NCBI RefSeq assembly: GCF_018614585.1
Contig: NZ_JAGGOI010000032.1
Location: forward strand, 62,001 to 126,000
Source of the DNA: Streptomyces sp. ISL-1
GTDB lineage: Bacteria > Actinomycetota > Actinomycetes > Streptomycetales > Streptomycetaceae
Reading direction: 5' to 3'
Length of the DNA: 64,000 nt
The notes under the pieces are model-generated. The model saw nothing but the letters and a program-made list of their open reading frames with translations. It searched no databases and was not told the DNA's origin. The stretch's first letter is position 1; the number at the start of each line of letters is the position of its first letter. Both the position numbers and the translations under genes were made by a program. Of this stretch, positions 50,894-59,911 are shown piece after piece.

Positions 50894-51349
50894 GGCGAGG
50901 ACACCGACACTCGGCCTTCTCGCACCCTGCAGGTGGGCCGGGGCCGCCGTTCTCTCGCCGTTCCCCGAGTCCCGGAATGGCGGGAAGCTGTGTACTGGAA
51001 CGGCTGGAACGGCTGGAACGGCTGGGCCGCCGACTGCCTGGCCGAGCTCGTCGGTGACGTCCTCGAAGTGCGCCTGGTGTGGTCGCAGGACCCGAGCCTC
51101 ACTCCGCACCGTGATCCCATGCGGTTCTGAAGAGCGTTGCAGATGGCTGCGATCCGGCAGGTCATGCATGGTTGCGGCTGTTTCGATCTCGAGGCCCGGG
51201 CGAGGTTGTGCATGTGGGACGGCGTGGAGTGCGCCTTCGCGCTGCCCGCAGTCGCAGGAAGTGTCGGCGACTTCGGCGTGTCAATTACCCCTGTGGTCTG
51301 CTGAGCGGCGCGTTGCGCGGAGACCCTCTGGAGGATCGGGCATTCTGGC
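50894..51349. other. 456-base gap with a short tandem repeat
   Basis: No gene is convincing. At 50998-51030 three copies of the 9-base unit TGGAACGGC follow each other, inside a weak plus-strand frame (to 51130) ending in ELVGDVLEVRLVWSQDPSLT that could be a gene tail. The right part has frames with no homology I recognise and carries GGAGG 15 bases before the next gene. Confidence 0.45.
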
Positions 51350-52051
51350 GTGACCATGCGGATGCTCATTCTGGCCGTTGTGGTGCTCGCGGCCGCGAAT
51401 ACGCTCGTCAACCGGCTCGGGCCCGACCTGTACGTCCCTGTGTGCGTGACCACGGCCGGCGCGCTCGTGCTGATCGCCCGGCGGACCGGGATCACATGGG
51501 ACGAGCTGGGGCTCGGCCGTTCGTCGGCGCGGAAAGGCATGCGCTGGGGACTTGTCCTGACCGGAGCCGTCGTTCTGGTCTATCTGGTGGCGCTTGCCCT
51601 GCCGTTCACCCGTGAGGCATTCCAGGACGAGCGCGTCGCGGAACTCTCGGGCGGACAGCTGGTGTACCGCGTGCTGGTGCGGGTGCCGTTCGGGACCGTG
51701 CTGCTGGAGGAGGTCGCGTTCCGGGGAGTGCTGTGGGCCATGATGCAAAGACGGTGGGGCCCCGCCTGGGCCACCGCCGTTTCCTCGGCGCTCTTCGGGC
51801 TGTGGCATATTCAGCCGTCCCGCGGACTCACCCACTCGAACGCGGCAGCGGAAGCGGTCTTCGGTACGGGTGGGACCGGGGTCGCGCTGTCGGTGGCCGC
51901 GGCGGTCGCCGGCACTGCCCTCGCGGGTGTGGTGTTCTGCGAGCTGCGTCGCCGGTCGGGGAGCCTCATCCCGCCAGTGGCGCTGCACTGCGCCCTCAAC
52001 AGCGCCGGCTATGCCCTGGCATGGGCGGTCGGTCGCTGGTGGGGCGAGTGA
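51350..52051 (+). CDS. CPBP-family intramembrane metalloprotease
   Basis: 233 residues read from the GTG at 51350; an ATG two codons later is equally possible. It is a multi-helix membrane protein with the CPBP/CAAX motifs in order: EEVAFRG (EExxxR), FGLWHIQPS and LHCALNSAGY. Such proteins cleave membrane-bound substrates or, in bacteriocin clusters, give self-protection. It lies 6 kb from the bacteriocin-like operon and in opposite orientation, so a link is only speculative. Confidence 0.85.
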   Translation: MTMRMLILAVVVLAAANTLVNRLGPDLYVPVCVTTAGALVLIARRTGITWDELGLGRSSARKGMRWGLVLTGAVVLVYLVALALPFTREAFQDERVAELSGGQLVYRVLVRVPFGTVLLEEVAFRGVLWAMMQRRWGPAWATAVSSALFGLWHIQPSRGLTHSNAAAEAVFGTGGTGVALSVAAAVAGTALAGVVFCELRRRSGSLIPPVALHCALNSAGYALAWAVGRWWGE

Positions 52052-52333
52052 CTCAAGCGGGCGGCGGAAGGCAGGAGCCCCACCGCGCCGCGGTGTCGGC
52101 GGCCGACCGGCGGGCCGGGTTCCGTGCCGTTCGGATCCGGCTGCCTGAGGCCGTGTCGCTCGACAGGTGCTGGGCGACGTAGATCGGATCACCGACAGCA
52201 GCACGAGCCTGTTGGGTAATCGGCCCGGCCGGAGCGCCGGCGCGGCTGCCGTACTCGCTGGGCGAGGACGGAGGGTCACGGACCACGCGGTGAACGCTGC
52301 CCGCCACTGTTCGGGCAATTGACGCACCGCCCA

Positions 52334-52361
52334 CCCCGGGGAGGAATCCTCCCGCCCGGGG
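52334..52361 (-). terminator. Hairpin downstream of the VWA operon
   Basis: CCCCGG...CCGGGG encloses GGGAGGA/TCCTCCC, a strong GC hairpin 16 bases past the stop of the minus-strand gene ending at 52377. The surrounding gap 52052-52376 holds no other feature that I can support. Confidence 0.6.
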
Positions 52362-52376
52362 CGAGCGGCGCCGGCG

Positions 52377-53156
52377 TCAGACTCCCGGCGGCACCTGCGC
52401 CGGGCGGCCGTTGCCGCGGCTGAGGCGGTAGCCCCAGATGCCGGCCAGGGCGGCGAGTACCGCACCGCCCACCGTCCACAGCACACGGGACGACCACCAG
52501 CCGGACGACCAGCCGCCGTCCGGCTCGACCTTCGGGCCGGACGCGGGCACGAGCGGTGCGGCGAGCGCGCCGTCCACGGCGGCGGCGCCTCCGGAGTCGG
52601 CCGCCGTGACCTCCAACGCGGCGTCGACGGGCTCACCGAGGTCCTCGGCGGGCGCGTCGACGACGGTCAGGCGCACGAAGTACGCGCCGGGCAGCGGGTC
52701 GTTCGCCGCCGGCTCGGACCAGGCCCGGACCGTACGCAGCGCGCAGGACAGCTCGACGGACGCGGCCCCGACCGGGGCCGCCTTGGCGTCGCTGCCGTAG
52801 CGGCAGGCCTGGCGGCGCCGCAGCCCGTCGTACACATCGAGCTTCCAGGTGTGGGCGCCGTGCCGGGCGTTGGACTCGGGCAGCTTCACCGTGGCCCGCA
52901 CGGTGGCCTGTTGCCCGGCGTCGGCGGGGAACTGCCAGTAGAGATAGTCACCGGTCGACGCCTGGGCGGTGGCCCGCTGTCCGGGGCGTACCACGGTGGC
53001 GGTACGGAAGGACGATCCGGCCTCGGTCGGCGCGGCGGTCTCCTCGGACGCCTCGGACGCGGTGGGTGAGGGGGTGTCCGCGGCGGCGGTCCCGGGAAGT
53101 GCGAAGAGCGCGGCGGCGGCGAGCAGGGCGCCCGCGAAGGTGCGCACGGTACGCAT
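52377..53156 (-). CDS. Secreted/membrane-anchored partner of the VWA protein, unknown function
   Basis: 259 residues: a signal peptide (MRTVRTFAGALLAAAALFAL...AAAD), a Thr/Glu-rich linker, and an outer beta domain with GQRATAQASTGDYLYWQFPA and PLPGAYFVRLTVVDAPAED. A C-terminal transmembrane anchor (WTVGGAVLAALAGIWGYRL) and short basic tail close the protein. Its start overlaps the stop of the VWA gene, so the two are translated together. It probably sits beside the VWA protein at the outer face of the membrane. Confidence 0.78.
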   Translation of the reverse strand: MRTVRTFAGALLAAAALFALPGTAAADTPSPTASEASEETAAPTEAGSSFRTATVVRPGQRATAQASTGDYLYWQFPADAGQQATVRATVKLPESNARHGAHTWKLDVYDGLRRRQACRYGSDAKAAPVGAASVELSCALRTVRAWSEPAANDPLPGAYFVRLTVVDAPAEDLGEPVDAALEVTAADSGGAAAVDGALAAPLVPASGPKVEPDGGWSSGWWSSRVLWTVGGAVLAALAGIWGYRLSRGNGRPAQVPPGV

Positions 53157-54439
53157 CAGTTGGTCCTCCAGACGGCGATGCGCAAGCGCGTGATCCAGCC
53201 CCACAGCAGACCGGCCGCAAAGCCCGCGAGCGTCAGCAGGCCGAGCAGCCACCAGCCTCGGCCGAGGCCGAAGAAGGCGACGTCGGCGGCATTGTCGGGG
53301 CCGTCCACCACATCGAGGGTCAGCTCGACGGGCAGACCGGGAGAGGTCTTGACCGAGGCGGGGGCGGAGAAGGAGTTGCTCACCCGCAGACAGACCGTCT
53401 CGGCGGCGGGCTTGTCGGAGTCCGCGTCCTCGATCTCGGGTTTCGGATAGCGCAGCCCCGTCGAGATGACGTCGGTGCGTCCGTCCCCGGCGGCCTCGCC
53501 GCGTACCATCTCCCGGCCGTGGACGGTCGACGCGCGCAGCAGTACACCGTAGTCGCGGTTGACGGCGCGGTCGGCGGCGACGCTCACCGAGGCGCGCAGC
53601 TCCTGTCCGGGCAGCAGGTCCACCCGGTACCAGCGGTGCTGGCCGAAGGTCTCACGGTCGGTGTAGAGACCGGCCTTGAGCTGCGGGGCGTCGTCGCACC
53701 GGTCGGCGCCCTTCGTGGCGACCGGCGTGACGACCGGTTCGGCCGCGCGTTCGACCAATTGGCTGACGCGGTCGGACAGTTCCTCCTTGTGCTCGACGGA
53801 GGAGTACGTGCCGCCGGTGGCCTCGGCGATACACATCAGCTGCGCACGCATCTTGGCGTTAGGGACCAGGCCGAGCGTGTCGATGGTGATGTTGATGCCC
53901 TTGGCCGCGATCTCGCGCGCCACCTCGCACGGATCGAGCGGTGCGCAGGTGTCCTCGCCGTCCGTGATGAGCACGATCCGGCGAGTGGTGTTGCCGCCCT
54001 CCAGGTCGTCGGCCGCGCCCAGCAGCGCGGGCCCGATGGGCGTCCAGCCGGTGGGAGCGAGGGTCGCCACCGCCGTTTTCGCCTCGGCCCGGTCGAGTTC
54101 GCCGACGGGGTAGAGCTGGCGGGTGTCCTTGCAGCCCCTCTTCTGGTCCTTGCCGGGGTAGTCGGCGCCGAGCGTGCGTATGCCGAGCCGGACCTCTTCC
54201 GGCACCGCGTCCAGCACCTCGTTGAAGGCCTGCTTGGCCGCGGACATGCGGGACTGGCCGTCGATGTCGCGTGCGCGCATGGAACCGCTGACGTCGAGGA
54301 CGAGTTCGACCTTGGGTGGTTCCTTGGCGGCGGGCTCGTCGCCCGAGTCTGCGAGGGCGGCGGCCGGGAGGAGGCCACCGGTCAACGTGACCAGCAGCGC
54401 GCCGCACACCGCGGCTGCCAGTCGCTTTCTTGTGATCAT
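53156..54439 (-). CDS. Membrane-anchored von Willebrand factor type A domain protein
   Basis: 427 residues with a signal peptide (LAAAVCGALLVTLTGGLLPA) and a VWA domain (about 42-225). The metal site is complete: LDVSGSM, the Thr in TGWTPIG and the Asp in ITDGEDTCAP. A beta-rich region follows with WYRVDLLPGQELRASVSV, similar to the outer domain of the downstream protein. A C-terminal anchor (GWWLLGLLTLAGFAAGLLWG) ends it. VWA proteins bind ligands or assemble complexes at the cell surface. The partner's start overlaps this stop by one base. Confidence 0.86.
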   Translation of the reverse strand: MITRKRLAAAVCGALLVTLTGGLLPAAALADSGDEPAAKEPPKVELVLDVSGSMRARDIDGQSRMSAAKQAFNEVLDAVPEEVRLGIRTLGADYPGKDQKRGCKDTRQLYPVGELDRAEAKTAVATLAPTGWTPIGPALLGAADDLEGGNTTRRIVLITDGEDTCAPLDPCEVAREIAAKGINITIDTLGLVPNAKMRAQLMCIAEATGGTYSSVEHKEELSDRVSQLVERAAEPVVTPVATKGADRCDDAPQLKAGLYTDRETFGQHRWYRVDLLPGQELRASVSVAADRAVNRDYGVLLRASTVHGREMVRGEAAGDGRTDVISTGLRYPKPEIEDADSDKPAAETVCLRVSNSFSAPASVKTSPGLPVELTLDVVDGPDNAADVAFFGLGRGWWLLGLLTLAGFAAGLLWGWITRLRIAVWRTN

Positions 54440-54653
54440 CGGCGGATCATAGTGAGCCTGGGTGAGCGCTGCCCAATTGGCCGCGGAGTTCCGGGGCTTC
54501 AGGAGACCGGCGAGAGTTGCTGGTTGGCACCGTCGGCGCGGCTTCGGGGCTGGGTCGGCGTGCCGTCGGCCGGGTCCTCGCCGCTGGGACGTAGCCACGC
54601 CCCGGTCGCCGCCGCGGCGACCGCCCCGCGCCGAACTCCCGCGAGCGGCCCCG

Positions 54654-56294
54654 TCAGCCGGCGGCAGCCGGATCGAAAAGCACACCCGGGTTGAGGATTC
54701 CGGCGGGGTCGAGCGCCTGTTTTACGGCCCGCAGGGCGTGGGCGAACGGTTCCGGGCGCTGGCGGTAGTACCCCGGCCGGTGGTCGCGGCCGACCGCGTG
54801 ATGGTGCGTGACGGTCGCGCCGTGGTCGGTGAGGATCTGCATCGCCGCGGTCTTGATCTCGTCCCACATCGCGACTTCCTCGCCGTGCCGCCCCGGCGCG
54901 ATGACGGTGAAGTACGGCGCGGGCCCGTCCGGATAGACGTGGGTGAAGCGGCAGTTGATGGTGCCCACGGTGCCCGTCACCTCCCGTACGACGTCCCCCA
55001 GGTCCCTGCGCACCGACTCGTACAGTCCCGGAGCACGGTCCCAGGTGCAGGCGGTCTCGAACGTCTCGGTGATCACGCTCATCCGGGCGAGCGCGTCACG
55101 AAGGTACGGCATCCGCAGGAATGCCGAGCGCCAGGTGCCGGCGGCGTCCTCGGCCGCGTCCTGCGCATCGGGGGCAGACGGAGCGGGTGAGCCGCCGTGG
55201 TCGCGGGCCAGGGTGACGAGTTGGGCGAGGCGCTCGCCGACGGGGGAGTGGGCCGACTCCACACCGAGGACGAGCACGCTCTCGCCGTCCCGCGCGACAC
55301 CTGCCAGAGCGGCTTCCCCGGGGTCCAGCAGCCGGCAGTTGGCCGGGTGCAGGCCCGACTGCGCGATGGCGCGCAGGGCGTTCATCGCGGCGTGGACGTC
55401 GCTGAACAGCACCGTGGCCGACGCCTTGTGACGCGGGCGGTCCTGGAGTCGCATCCAAGCTTCGGTGATCACGCCGAGCGTGCCCTCGGATCCCAGGAAC
55501 ATCCGGTCGGGGGAGGGGCCCGCTCCCGAACCGGGAAGCCGCAGCGACTGGTTGACCCCGACGGGCGTCACCACGCGCAACGACTCCACCAGGTCGTCGA
55601 TGTGGGTGTACAGCGTGGCGTAGTGCCCGCCGGCTCGGGTGGCCAGCCAGCCCCCCAGGGTGGAGAACTCGAAGCTCTGCGGGAAGTGGCGCAGGGTGAG
55701 TCCGTGCGGCCGCAGTTGCGCCTCGAGGTCGGGGCCCAGGGCGCCGGCCTGGATCCGGGCGGCCCGGCTGACAGGGTCGATCTCCAGTACGCGGTCCAGG
55801 GACGAGAGATCCAGCGACACCACACCGCGGTGCCGGTCCGCGCGGTACTCGACCCCGCCGACGACCGAACTGCCCGCTCCGTACGGCACGACGGCGACGT
55901 CCGCGTCCGCCGCCCAGTCGAGGACATCGATCACATCCTGCTCGGTGCGTGGGTGGGCGACCTGGTCGGGTGCCGCCGAGAGGTCTCCGTTCAGGGCCCG
56001 GACCACATCGCGGTACGCCTTGCCGTAGGTGTGCGATGCCCGGTCCCGTGGAGCGGCCGACATCAGGGGGGCGAGCGCGGAGGGCGGCTCGACGCGCACC
56101 TTGGGCAGTTCGAGGGCGGAGATGTCGGGCACCGGCAGCGGGGTGGCCGCCGAGCCCGGGACCAGCCCGCCGAGTGCGGTGCATTCGGCGTCGGGCAGTG
56201 CCTTGTCCGCGGTACCCCAGCCCCACCAGGAGCGGTTCCGGGAGGAGTTGGAGCGGGACACGGGCGGAGTCACGGGCGAAGTGCTGTCGGCCAC
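54654..56294 (-). CDS. FAD-linked oxidase, alkylglycerone-phosphate synthase-like
   Basis: 546 residues from a GTG at 56294 preceded by GAGAGG. FAD-binding (VAO/PCMH) features are VVPYGAGSSVVGGVEYRAD, LDLSSLDRVLEIDPVSRAAR and FSTLGGWLATRAGGHYATLY. A C-terminal cap has TVTHHHAVGRDHRPGYY and ALDPAGILNPGVLF. The HHH and the N-terminal WWGWG are typical of AGPS homologues, which exchange an acyl group for an alkyl chain in ether-lipid synthesis; bacterial relatives are often uncharacterised oxidases. It is divergent from a TetR regulator across a palindrome. Confidence 0.84.
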   Translation of the reverse strand: MADSTSPVTPPVSRSNSSRNRSWWGWGTADKALPDAECTALGGLVPGSAATPLPVPDISALELPKVRVEPPSALAPLMSAAPRDRASHTYGKAYRDVVRALNGDLSAAPDQVAHPRTEQDVIDVLDWAADADVAVVPYGAGSSVVGGVEYRADRHRGVVSLDLSSLDRVLEIDPVSRAARIQAGALGPDLEAQLRPHGLTLRHFPQSFEFSTLGGWLATRAGGHYATLYTHIDDLVESLRVVTPVGVNQSLRLPGSGAGPSPDRMFLGSEGTLGVITEAWMRLQDRPRHKASATVLFSDVHAAMNALRAIAQSGLHPANCRLLDPGEAALAGVARDGESVLVLGVESAHSPVGERLAQLVTLARDHGGSPAPSAPDAQDAAEDAAGTWRSAFLRMPYLRDALARMSVITETFETACTWDRAPGLYESVRRDLGDVVREVTGTVGTINCRFTHVYPDGPAPYFTVIAPGRHGEEVAMWDEIKTAAMQILTDHGATVTHHHAVGRDHRPGYYRQRPEPFAHALRAVKQALDPAGILNPGVLFDPAAAG

Positions 56295-56308
56295 GCGTTT
56301 GACCTCTC

Positions 56309-56334
56309 GGTAATTTACTACTTGGTAAGTTACC
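56309..56334. promoter_or_regulatory. Palindromic operator between the AGPS-like and TetR genes
   Basis: GGTAATTTAC and GTAAGTTACC are reverse complements with one mismatch, separated by six bases. The site lies 14 bases upstream of the oxidase start and 19 bases upstream of the TetR start, so a bound dimer would cover both promoters. Confidence 0.65.
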
Positions 56335-56353
56335 GCAACGTATAGTCTCCGCC

Positions 56354-57043
56354 ATGACCACTGCAAGAGCCTCGGCCGCACCTGATCCGGCAGACCCCGC
56401 CGCGTCCGCCGGTGGCGGTGCGCAAGGAACCCAGGGCCGCAGCCGCGGCGCCGGGACCAAGGGCGTCCCGCGCGCCCGCCGCGAGGAACAGATCGTGGCC
56501 GCGGCCCTGGAGGAGTTCGGCAGGCACGGCCACGCCGCGGCGTCGATGGCCGCGATCGCCCGGCGCGTCGGCGTCACCAAGCCGATGCTGTACACGTACT
56601 TCGGCTCCAAGGACGGCCTCTACGCCGCCTGTCTCGAACACATCGGCCACCGCCTCCTCGCGGCGATCAACGCGGCCATGGCGTCGAGCCCGTCGGAGGA
56701 CCGGCTGCCCCACGCTGTCCTCACCGCGGTCTTCGAAACGCTGGAGGAACAGCGGCACGCCTGGTTCGTGCTGTACGACCGGACCCTGCCACCCGGCTCC
56801 GAACCATGGCGCACCGCGCACCGCCACCGCGAGGCCATCGACGACCTGGCGGCCTCCGGCACCGCCGCGCTGCTGAGCGACCGGGGCAATGACGACGCCC
56901 TCGACGCGGACGCCCTCAAGCATGTGTGGACGGGCACGGTCAGCGCCCTCGTCGGCTGGTGGGTCTCCCACCCCGACCTGTCCGCGCACGACATGAGCGC
57001 ACGGTGTGCCCGTCTGCTCTCCGCCGTCCGCGACGGAGCCTGA
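56354..57043 (+). CDS. TetR-family repressor of the AGPS-like gene
   Basis: 229 residues. After a disordered 40-residue start, the HTH is RREEQIVAAALEEFGRHGHA, then MAAIARRVGVTKPMLYTYFG and SKDGLYAACLEHI. The C-terminal half is a helical ligand and dimer domain (AVLTAVFETLEEQRHAWFVL). Divergent placement and the shared palindrome indicate self-regulation plus control of the oxidase, released by an unknown small molecule, perhaps a lipid precursor. Confidence 0.88.
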   Translation: MTTARASAAPDPADPAASAGGGAQGTQGRSRGAGTKGVPRARREEQIVAAALEEFGRHGHAAASMAAIARRVGVTKPMLYTYFGSKDGLYAACLEHIGHRLLAAINAAMASSPSEDRLPHAVLTAVFETLEEQRHAWFVLYDRTLPPGSEPWRTAHRHREAIDDLAASGTAALLSDRGNDDALDADALKHVWTGTVSALVGWWVSHPDLSAHDMSARCARLLSAVRDGA

Positions 57044-57107
57044 GACCGCAGGCAGGCGGTCGCCGCAAACGGGCCGACTGTTGACAAACTGATGGATCGT
57101 CAGGAAT

Positions 57108-58979
57108 GTGGAGCGCATGCCGACGATGCGCAGGCGTCTCATGGGTGTCCTGTTCCTCATCACCGCGTCCCTGATCGGTTCGAGCATGCCGTCCGCCGCC
57201 GCTCCCATGCCCCTATCCCACTGGTTCGACGAGCAGGCCGCCGCCTCCTTCACGGTCGAGGACGGCCGCTTCGTCGACGGACTCGGCCGCGAAGTCGTCC
57301 TGCGCGGATACAACGTCTCCGGCGAGACCAAGCTGGAGGAGAACGGCGGACTCCCCTTCGCCTCCGTCGCCGACGCCGAGAAGTCCGCGGCAGCGCTGCG
57401 CGCGCTCGGCGGCGGCAACTCCGTGCGCTTCCTGCTGTCGTGGGCTCACGCCGAACCCGAACGCGGCCAGATCGACCACACCTATCTCGCCGCCGCCACC
57501 GCGCAGATGCGGGCCTTCCTCAGGGTCGGTATCCGCGTCTATCCGGACTTTCACCAGGACCTCTTCTCCCGGCATCTGTTCCACAAAGGCAGCTGGTACA
57601 CCGGTGACGGAGCCCCCAAGTGGGTGGTCGACGCCGGTGGTTACCCACGTGAATCGTGCGGGATCTGCCTCTTCTGGGGACAGAACATCACCCAGAACCA
57701 GGCCGTGACGAAGGCGACGTACGACTTCTGGCACAACACGGGCGGCATCCAGGACGCATTCCTCGCGACGGCGCAGACCACCATGGCGTACGTCGCCGAG
57801 CACCTCACCGCCGCCGAGTTCGCGGGCGTCGTCGGCTTCGACCCGTACAACGAGCCGCACGCGGGCACATACGACTCCGGCCAGTCCAGCCGGGCCTGGG
57901 AGCGCGAGCTGCTCTGGCCCTTCTACGAGAAGTTCCGCGCCCGCATGGACGCGGCGGGGTGGCGTGACAAGCCCGCGTTCGTCGAGCCGAACCTTTTCTG
58001 GAACGCCAACCTGGACTTCCAGAAGCAGGAGGGCGGTCTCCTTGACGCCGGACGGCTCGGCCCGCGCTTCGTCTTCAACACCCACTTCTACGACCAGAAG
58101 GCAATCTCCGGCGTCTTCATGTGGGGCAAGGCGAAGGACGGCCAGTACGCAGGCAACTTCGGCGCCGTCCGCGATCGCGCCGCCGGCGCGGAAACGGCCG
58201 CCATCGTCAGCGAGTTCGGACACCCACTCAGCGGCACGGTCTCCGACAAGGCCCCGACCGTGGACAAGGCGATGTACCAGGCCCTCGACTCCCGGCTCCC
58301 CGGCTCCACTTGGTGGTCGCACCCCGAGGACTCAGGCCCTGCCCTGTCCGGCTCACAATGGCAGTGGGACATCTACAACGGCCGCCACCACGAGCTCATG
58401 AACGGCAACCCCGACAAAGTCCGCACGGAGGGCGACGCCTGGAACGACGAAGACCTGTCGGCGGTCCGCCTCGACGACTCGGGCACGGCGGTCCTGCGGC
58501 AGGACGCGAGGCTCCTCGACCGCCTCTACCCGAGCGCCACCGCGGGCCGCGTACTCGCCTTCACCTACGAGGACCGCTCCCGCGACGGCTCCACCACACT
58601 CACCTGGAACCCGGTCCCGGGGTCGCTGCCGCGGGTCCGCGAGTTGGTGGGAACGGGTCAGTACGGCGTCCTGCTGTGGCGCTCGGACGGCTCGGCGGCC
58701 CCGACGGAACTGCACCTGCCGGCCTCCTTCGAGACGTCGCGAACGACGGTCGTCTCCGACCTCGGCACGGTGCACGCACCTCCGCCGTACGACAGCACCA
58801 CCCCCATCGCCGTGGCTCCAGAGCCGGGCGGAACGGGCAGCCGCCGCCTCCTGCTCACCGCGCAGAACGCGGGCGGCGTGCACTACGCACTGGTGACGAA
58901 CGGCGCGACGGCGCCCTCGGCGGCCTTACTGAAGGGCGCGCAGAACGAACTGGCGGCGTGGGCGAAAGGTCGCGACTGA
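57108..58979 (+). CDS. Secreted GH5 glycoside hydrolase, endoglycoceramidase-like
   Basis: 623 residues read from the GTG at 57108; ATG at 57117 (GGAG just upstream) is an equally good start. It has a signal peptide with RRRLMGVLFLITASLIGSSM. The GH5 barrel has VVLRGYNVSGETKLEE, VYPDFHQDLFSRHLF, the acid/base Glu in GFDPYNEPHAG and the nucleophile Glu in AAIVSEFGHPLSG. A beta-sandwich follows (YPSATAGRVLAFTYED). Close relatives cut glycans from glycolipids or flavonoid/terpenyl glycosides; exact substrate unknown. Transcription ends at the hairpin immediately downstream. Confidence 0.87.
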   Translation: MERMPTMRRRLMGVLFLITASLIGSSMPSAAAPMPLSHWFDEQAAASFTVEDGRFVDGLGREVVLRGYNVSGETKLEENGGLPFASVADAEKSAAALRALGGGNSVRFLLSWAHAEPERGQIDHTYLAAATAQMRAFLRVGIRVYPDFHQDLFSRHLFHKGSWYTGDGAPKWVVDAGGYPRESCGICLFWGQNITQNQAVTKATYDFWHNTGGIQDAFLATAQTTMAYVAEHLTAAEFAGVVGFDPYNEPHAGTYDSGQSSRAWERELLWPFYEKFRARMDAAGWRDKPAFVEPNLFWNANLDFQKQEGGLLDAGRLGPRFVFNTHFYDQKAISGVFMWGKAKDGQYAGNFGAVRDRAAGAETAAIVSEFGHPLSGTVSDKAPTVDKAMYQALDSRLPGSTWWSHPEDSGPALSGSQWQWDIYNGRHHELMNGNPDKVRTEGDAWNDEDLSAVRLDDSGTAVLRQDARLLDRLYPSATAGRVLAFTYEDRSRDGSTTLTWNPVPGSLPRVRELVGTGQYGVLLWRSDGSAAPTELHLPASFETSRTTVVSDLGTVHAPPPYDSTTPIAVAPEPGGTGSRRLLLTAQNAGGVHYALVTNGATAPSAALLKGAQNELAAWAKGRD

Positions 58980-58984
58980 GGCCC

Positions 58985-59016
58985 CCCGCTTCGGATACCA
59001 GCCGCCCCGAAGCGGG
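58985..59016 (+). terminator. Terminator hairpin between the convergent GH5 and amidohydrolase genes
   Basis: CCCGCTTCGG and CCGAAGCGGG form a 10-bp perfect stem with a 12-base loop, five bases after the glycosidase stop. It may also serve the amidohydrolase gene, which ends on the other strand at 59075. Confidence 0.8.
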
Positions 59017-59074
59017 CTCATTCGGCTCAGAACAAAGGCACTTCCAAGGCAGCGTCGTCATTCGTCAGATCGTC

Positions 59075-59875
59075 CTACGGTCCGGACACAGCGTTGAGCA
59101 GCTGCGCCAGGTCGGCGGCAAGGGTTGCGAGGCCATGACCCGCAGGGCCTCCCGGCTCCTCCATGTAGACGTCCCGCCGGATCTCGATCATCAGGGCGCT
59201 GACGCGCGGGTCCTTGGCGTAGTACTTCAGCGGCACATACGTCCCGGCGAAGGGGCTATCGACCCCCGTACCGCCGAAGTCGGCGAACGATTTCTCCGCG
59301 TGGGCGAGCAGCTCCGCGGGGGTGTGGAAGTCGTCCGTACCCAGGCAGATCGGCGGCCGCGGACCATCGCCGTGAAGCTCGTACGGCAGGCGCTCGGTCG
59401 GATACGAGTGGACGTCGATGATGACGGCACGGCCGACAGCCTCCAGCCGATCCGCCACGGCCGCTGTCATAGCCTCCGAGTACGGGTGGAAATAGCGGTC
59501 GATCAGCGGCTGCGGGTCGACATCCGTCGGGCGCAGAGGCTCGCGGTGCGTGGTCTGCGTGTAGACCGCGCCCATGCCGACGGCCAGCATCTCCTCGCGC
59601 TCGTCGGGAAACCGCTCAGGGTCGATCACCAGGCGCGAAAGCCCGTTGACGAACCGCCAGGGCGCGATCGGGGCGGCCTCCGCGGCGGCGGCGGCGATCT
59701 CCGCAGTGTGTGAGTCGGTGATGTGGTCGAGCTCCAACTCGAGCGCGCGGTCGTCCAGCTCGATGCCGTCGCGCACCCACTCGGGTATGACCCTCGAGCT
59801 GTGCGGGACATGAAGGATCACCGGCGAGTCGGCGGCGCCGGGAAGGAGCTGGAAGGACTGGGGTGCGTGGTTCAT
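59075..59875 (-). CDS. N-formylglutamate amidohydrolase-like protein
   Basis: 266 residues from the ATG at 59875 (weak AGAGAG upstream). Family features are ILHVPHSSRVIPEWVR, HITDSHTAEI, SRLVIDPERFPDE, VIIDVHSYP and MIEIRRDVYMEE, giving the His/Glu/Asp set of the zinc-type N-formylglutamate amidohydrolases. The classical enzyme is the last step of one histidine-breakdown route; no hut genes are near, so another N-acyl substrate is possible. Confidence 0.82.
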   Translation of the reverse strand: MNHAPQSFQLLPGAADSPVILHVPHSSRVIPEWVRDGIELDDRALELELDHITDSHTAEIAAAAAEAAPIAPWRFVNGLSRLVIDPERFPDEREEMLAVGMGAVYTQTTHREPLRPTDVDPQPLIDRYFHPYSEAMTAAVADRLEAVGRAVIIDVHSYPTERLPYELHGDGPRPPICLGTDDFHTPAELLAHAEKSFADFGGTGVDSPFAGTYVPLKYYAKDPRVSALMIEIRRDVYMEEPGGPAGHGLATLAADLAQLLNAVSGP

Positions 59876-59890
59876 ATCTCTCTGCCCTCG

Positions 59891-59911
59891 ACGAATGAGT
59901 CCGATGTGTTC
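59891..59911 (+). repeat. 21-bp sequence repeated inverted at 63667-63687
   Basis: ACGAATGAGTCCGATGTGTT(C) matches the reverse complement of 63667-63687 at 20 of 21 positions. It spans the stop codon of the IS982-type transposase. Similarity continues a few bases on one side (CGACC), suggesting the distant copy is a remnant of the same kind of IS end. Confidence 0.6.

Noticed and set aside
38766..52051. CPBP protease as immunity protein of the bacteriocin-like operon
   Set aside because: It is 6 kb away, on the other strand and beyond mobile debris, so the link cannot be supported from the sequence.
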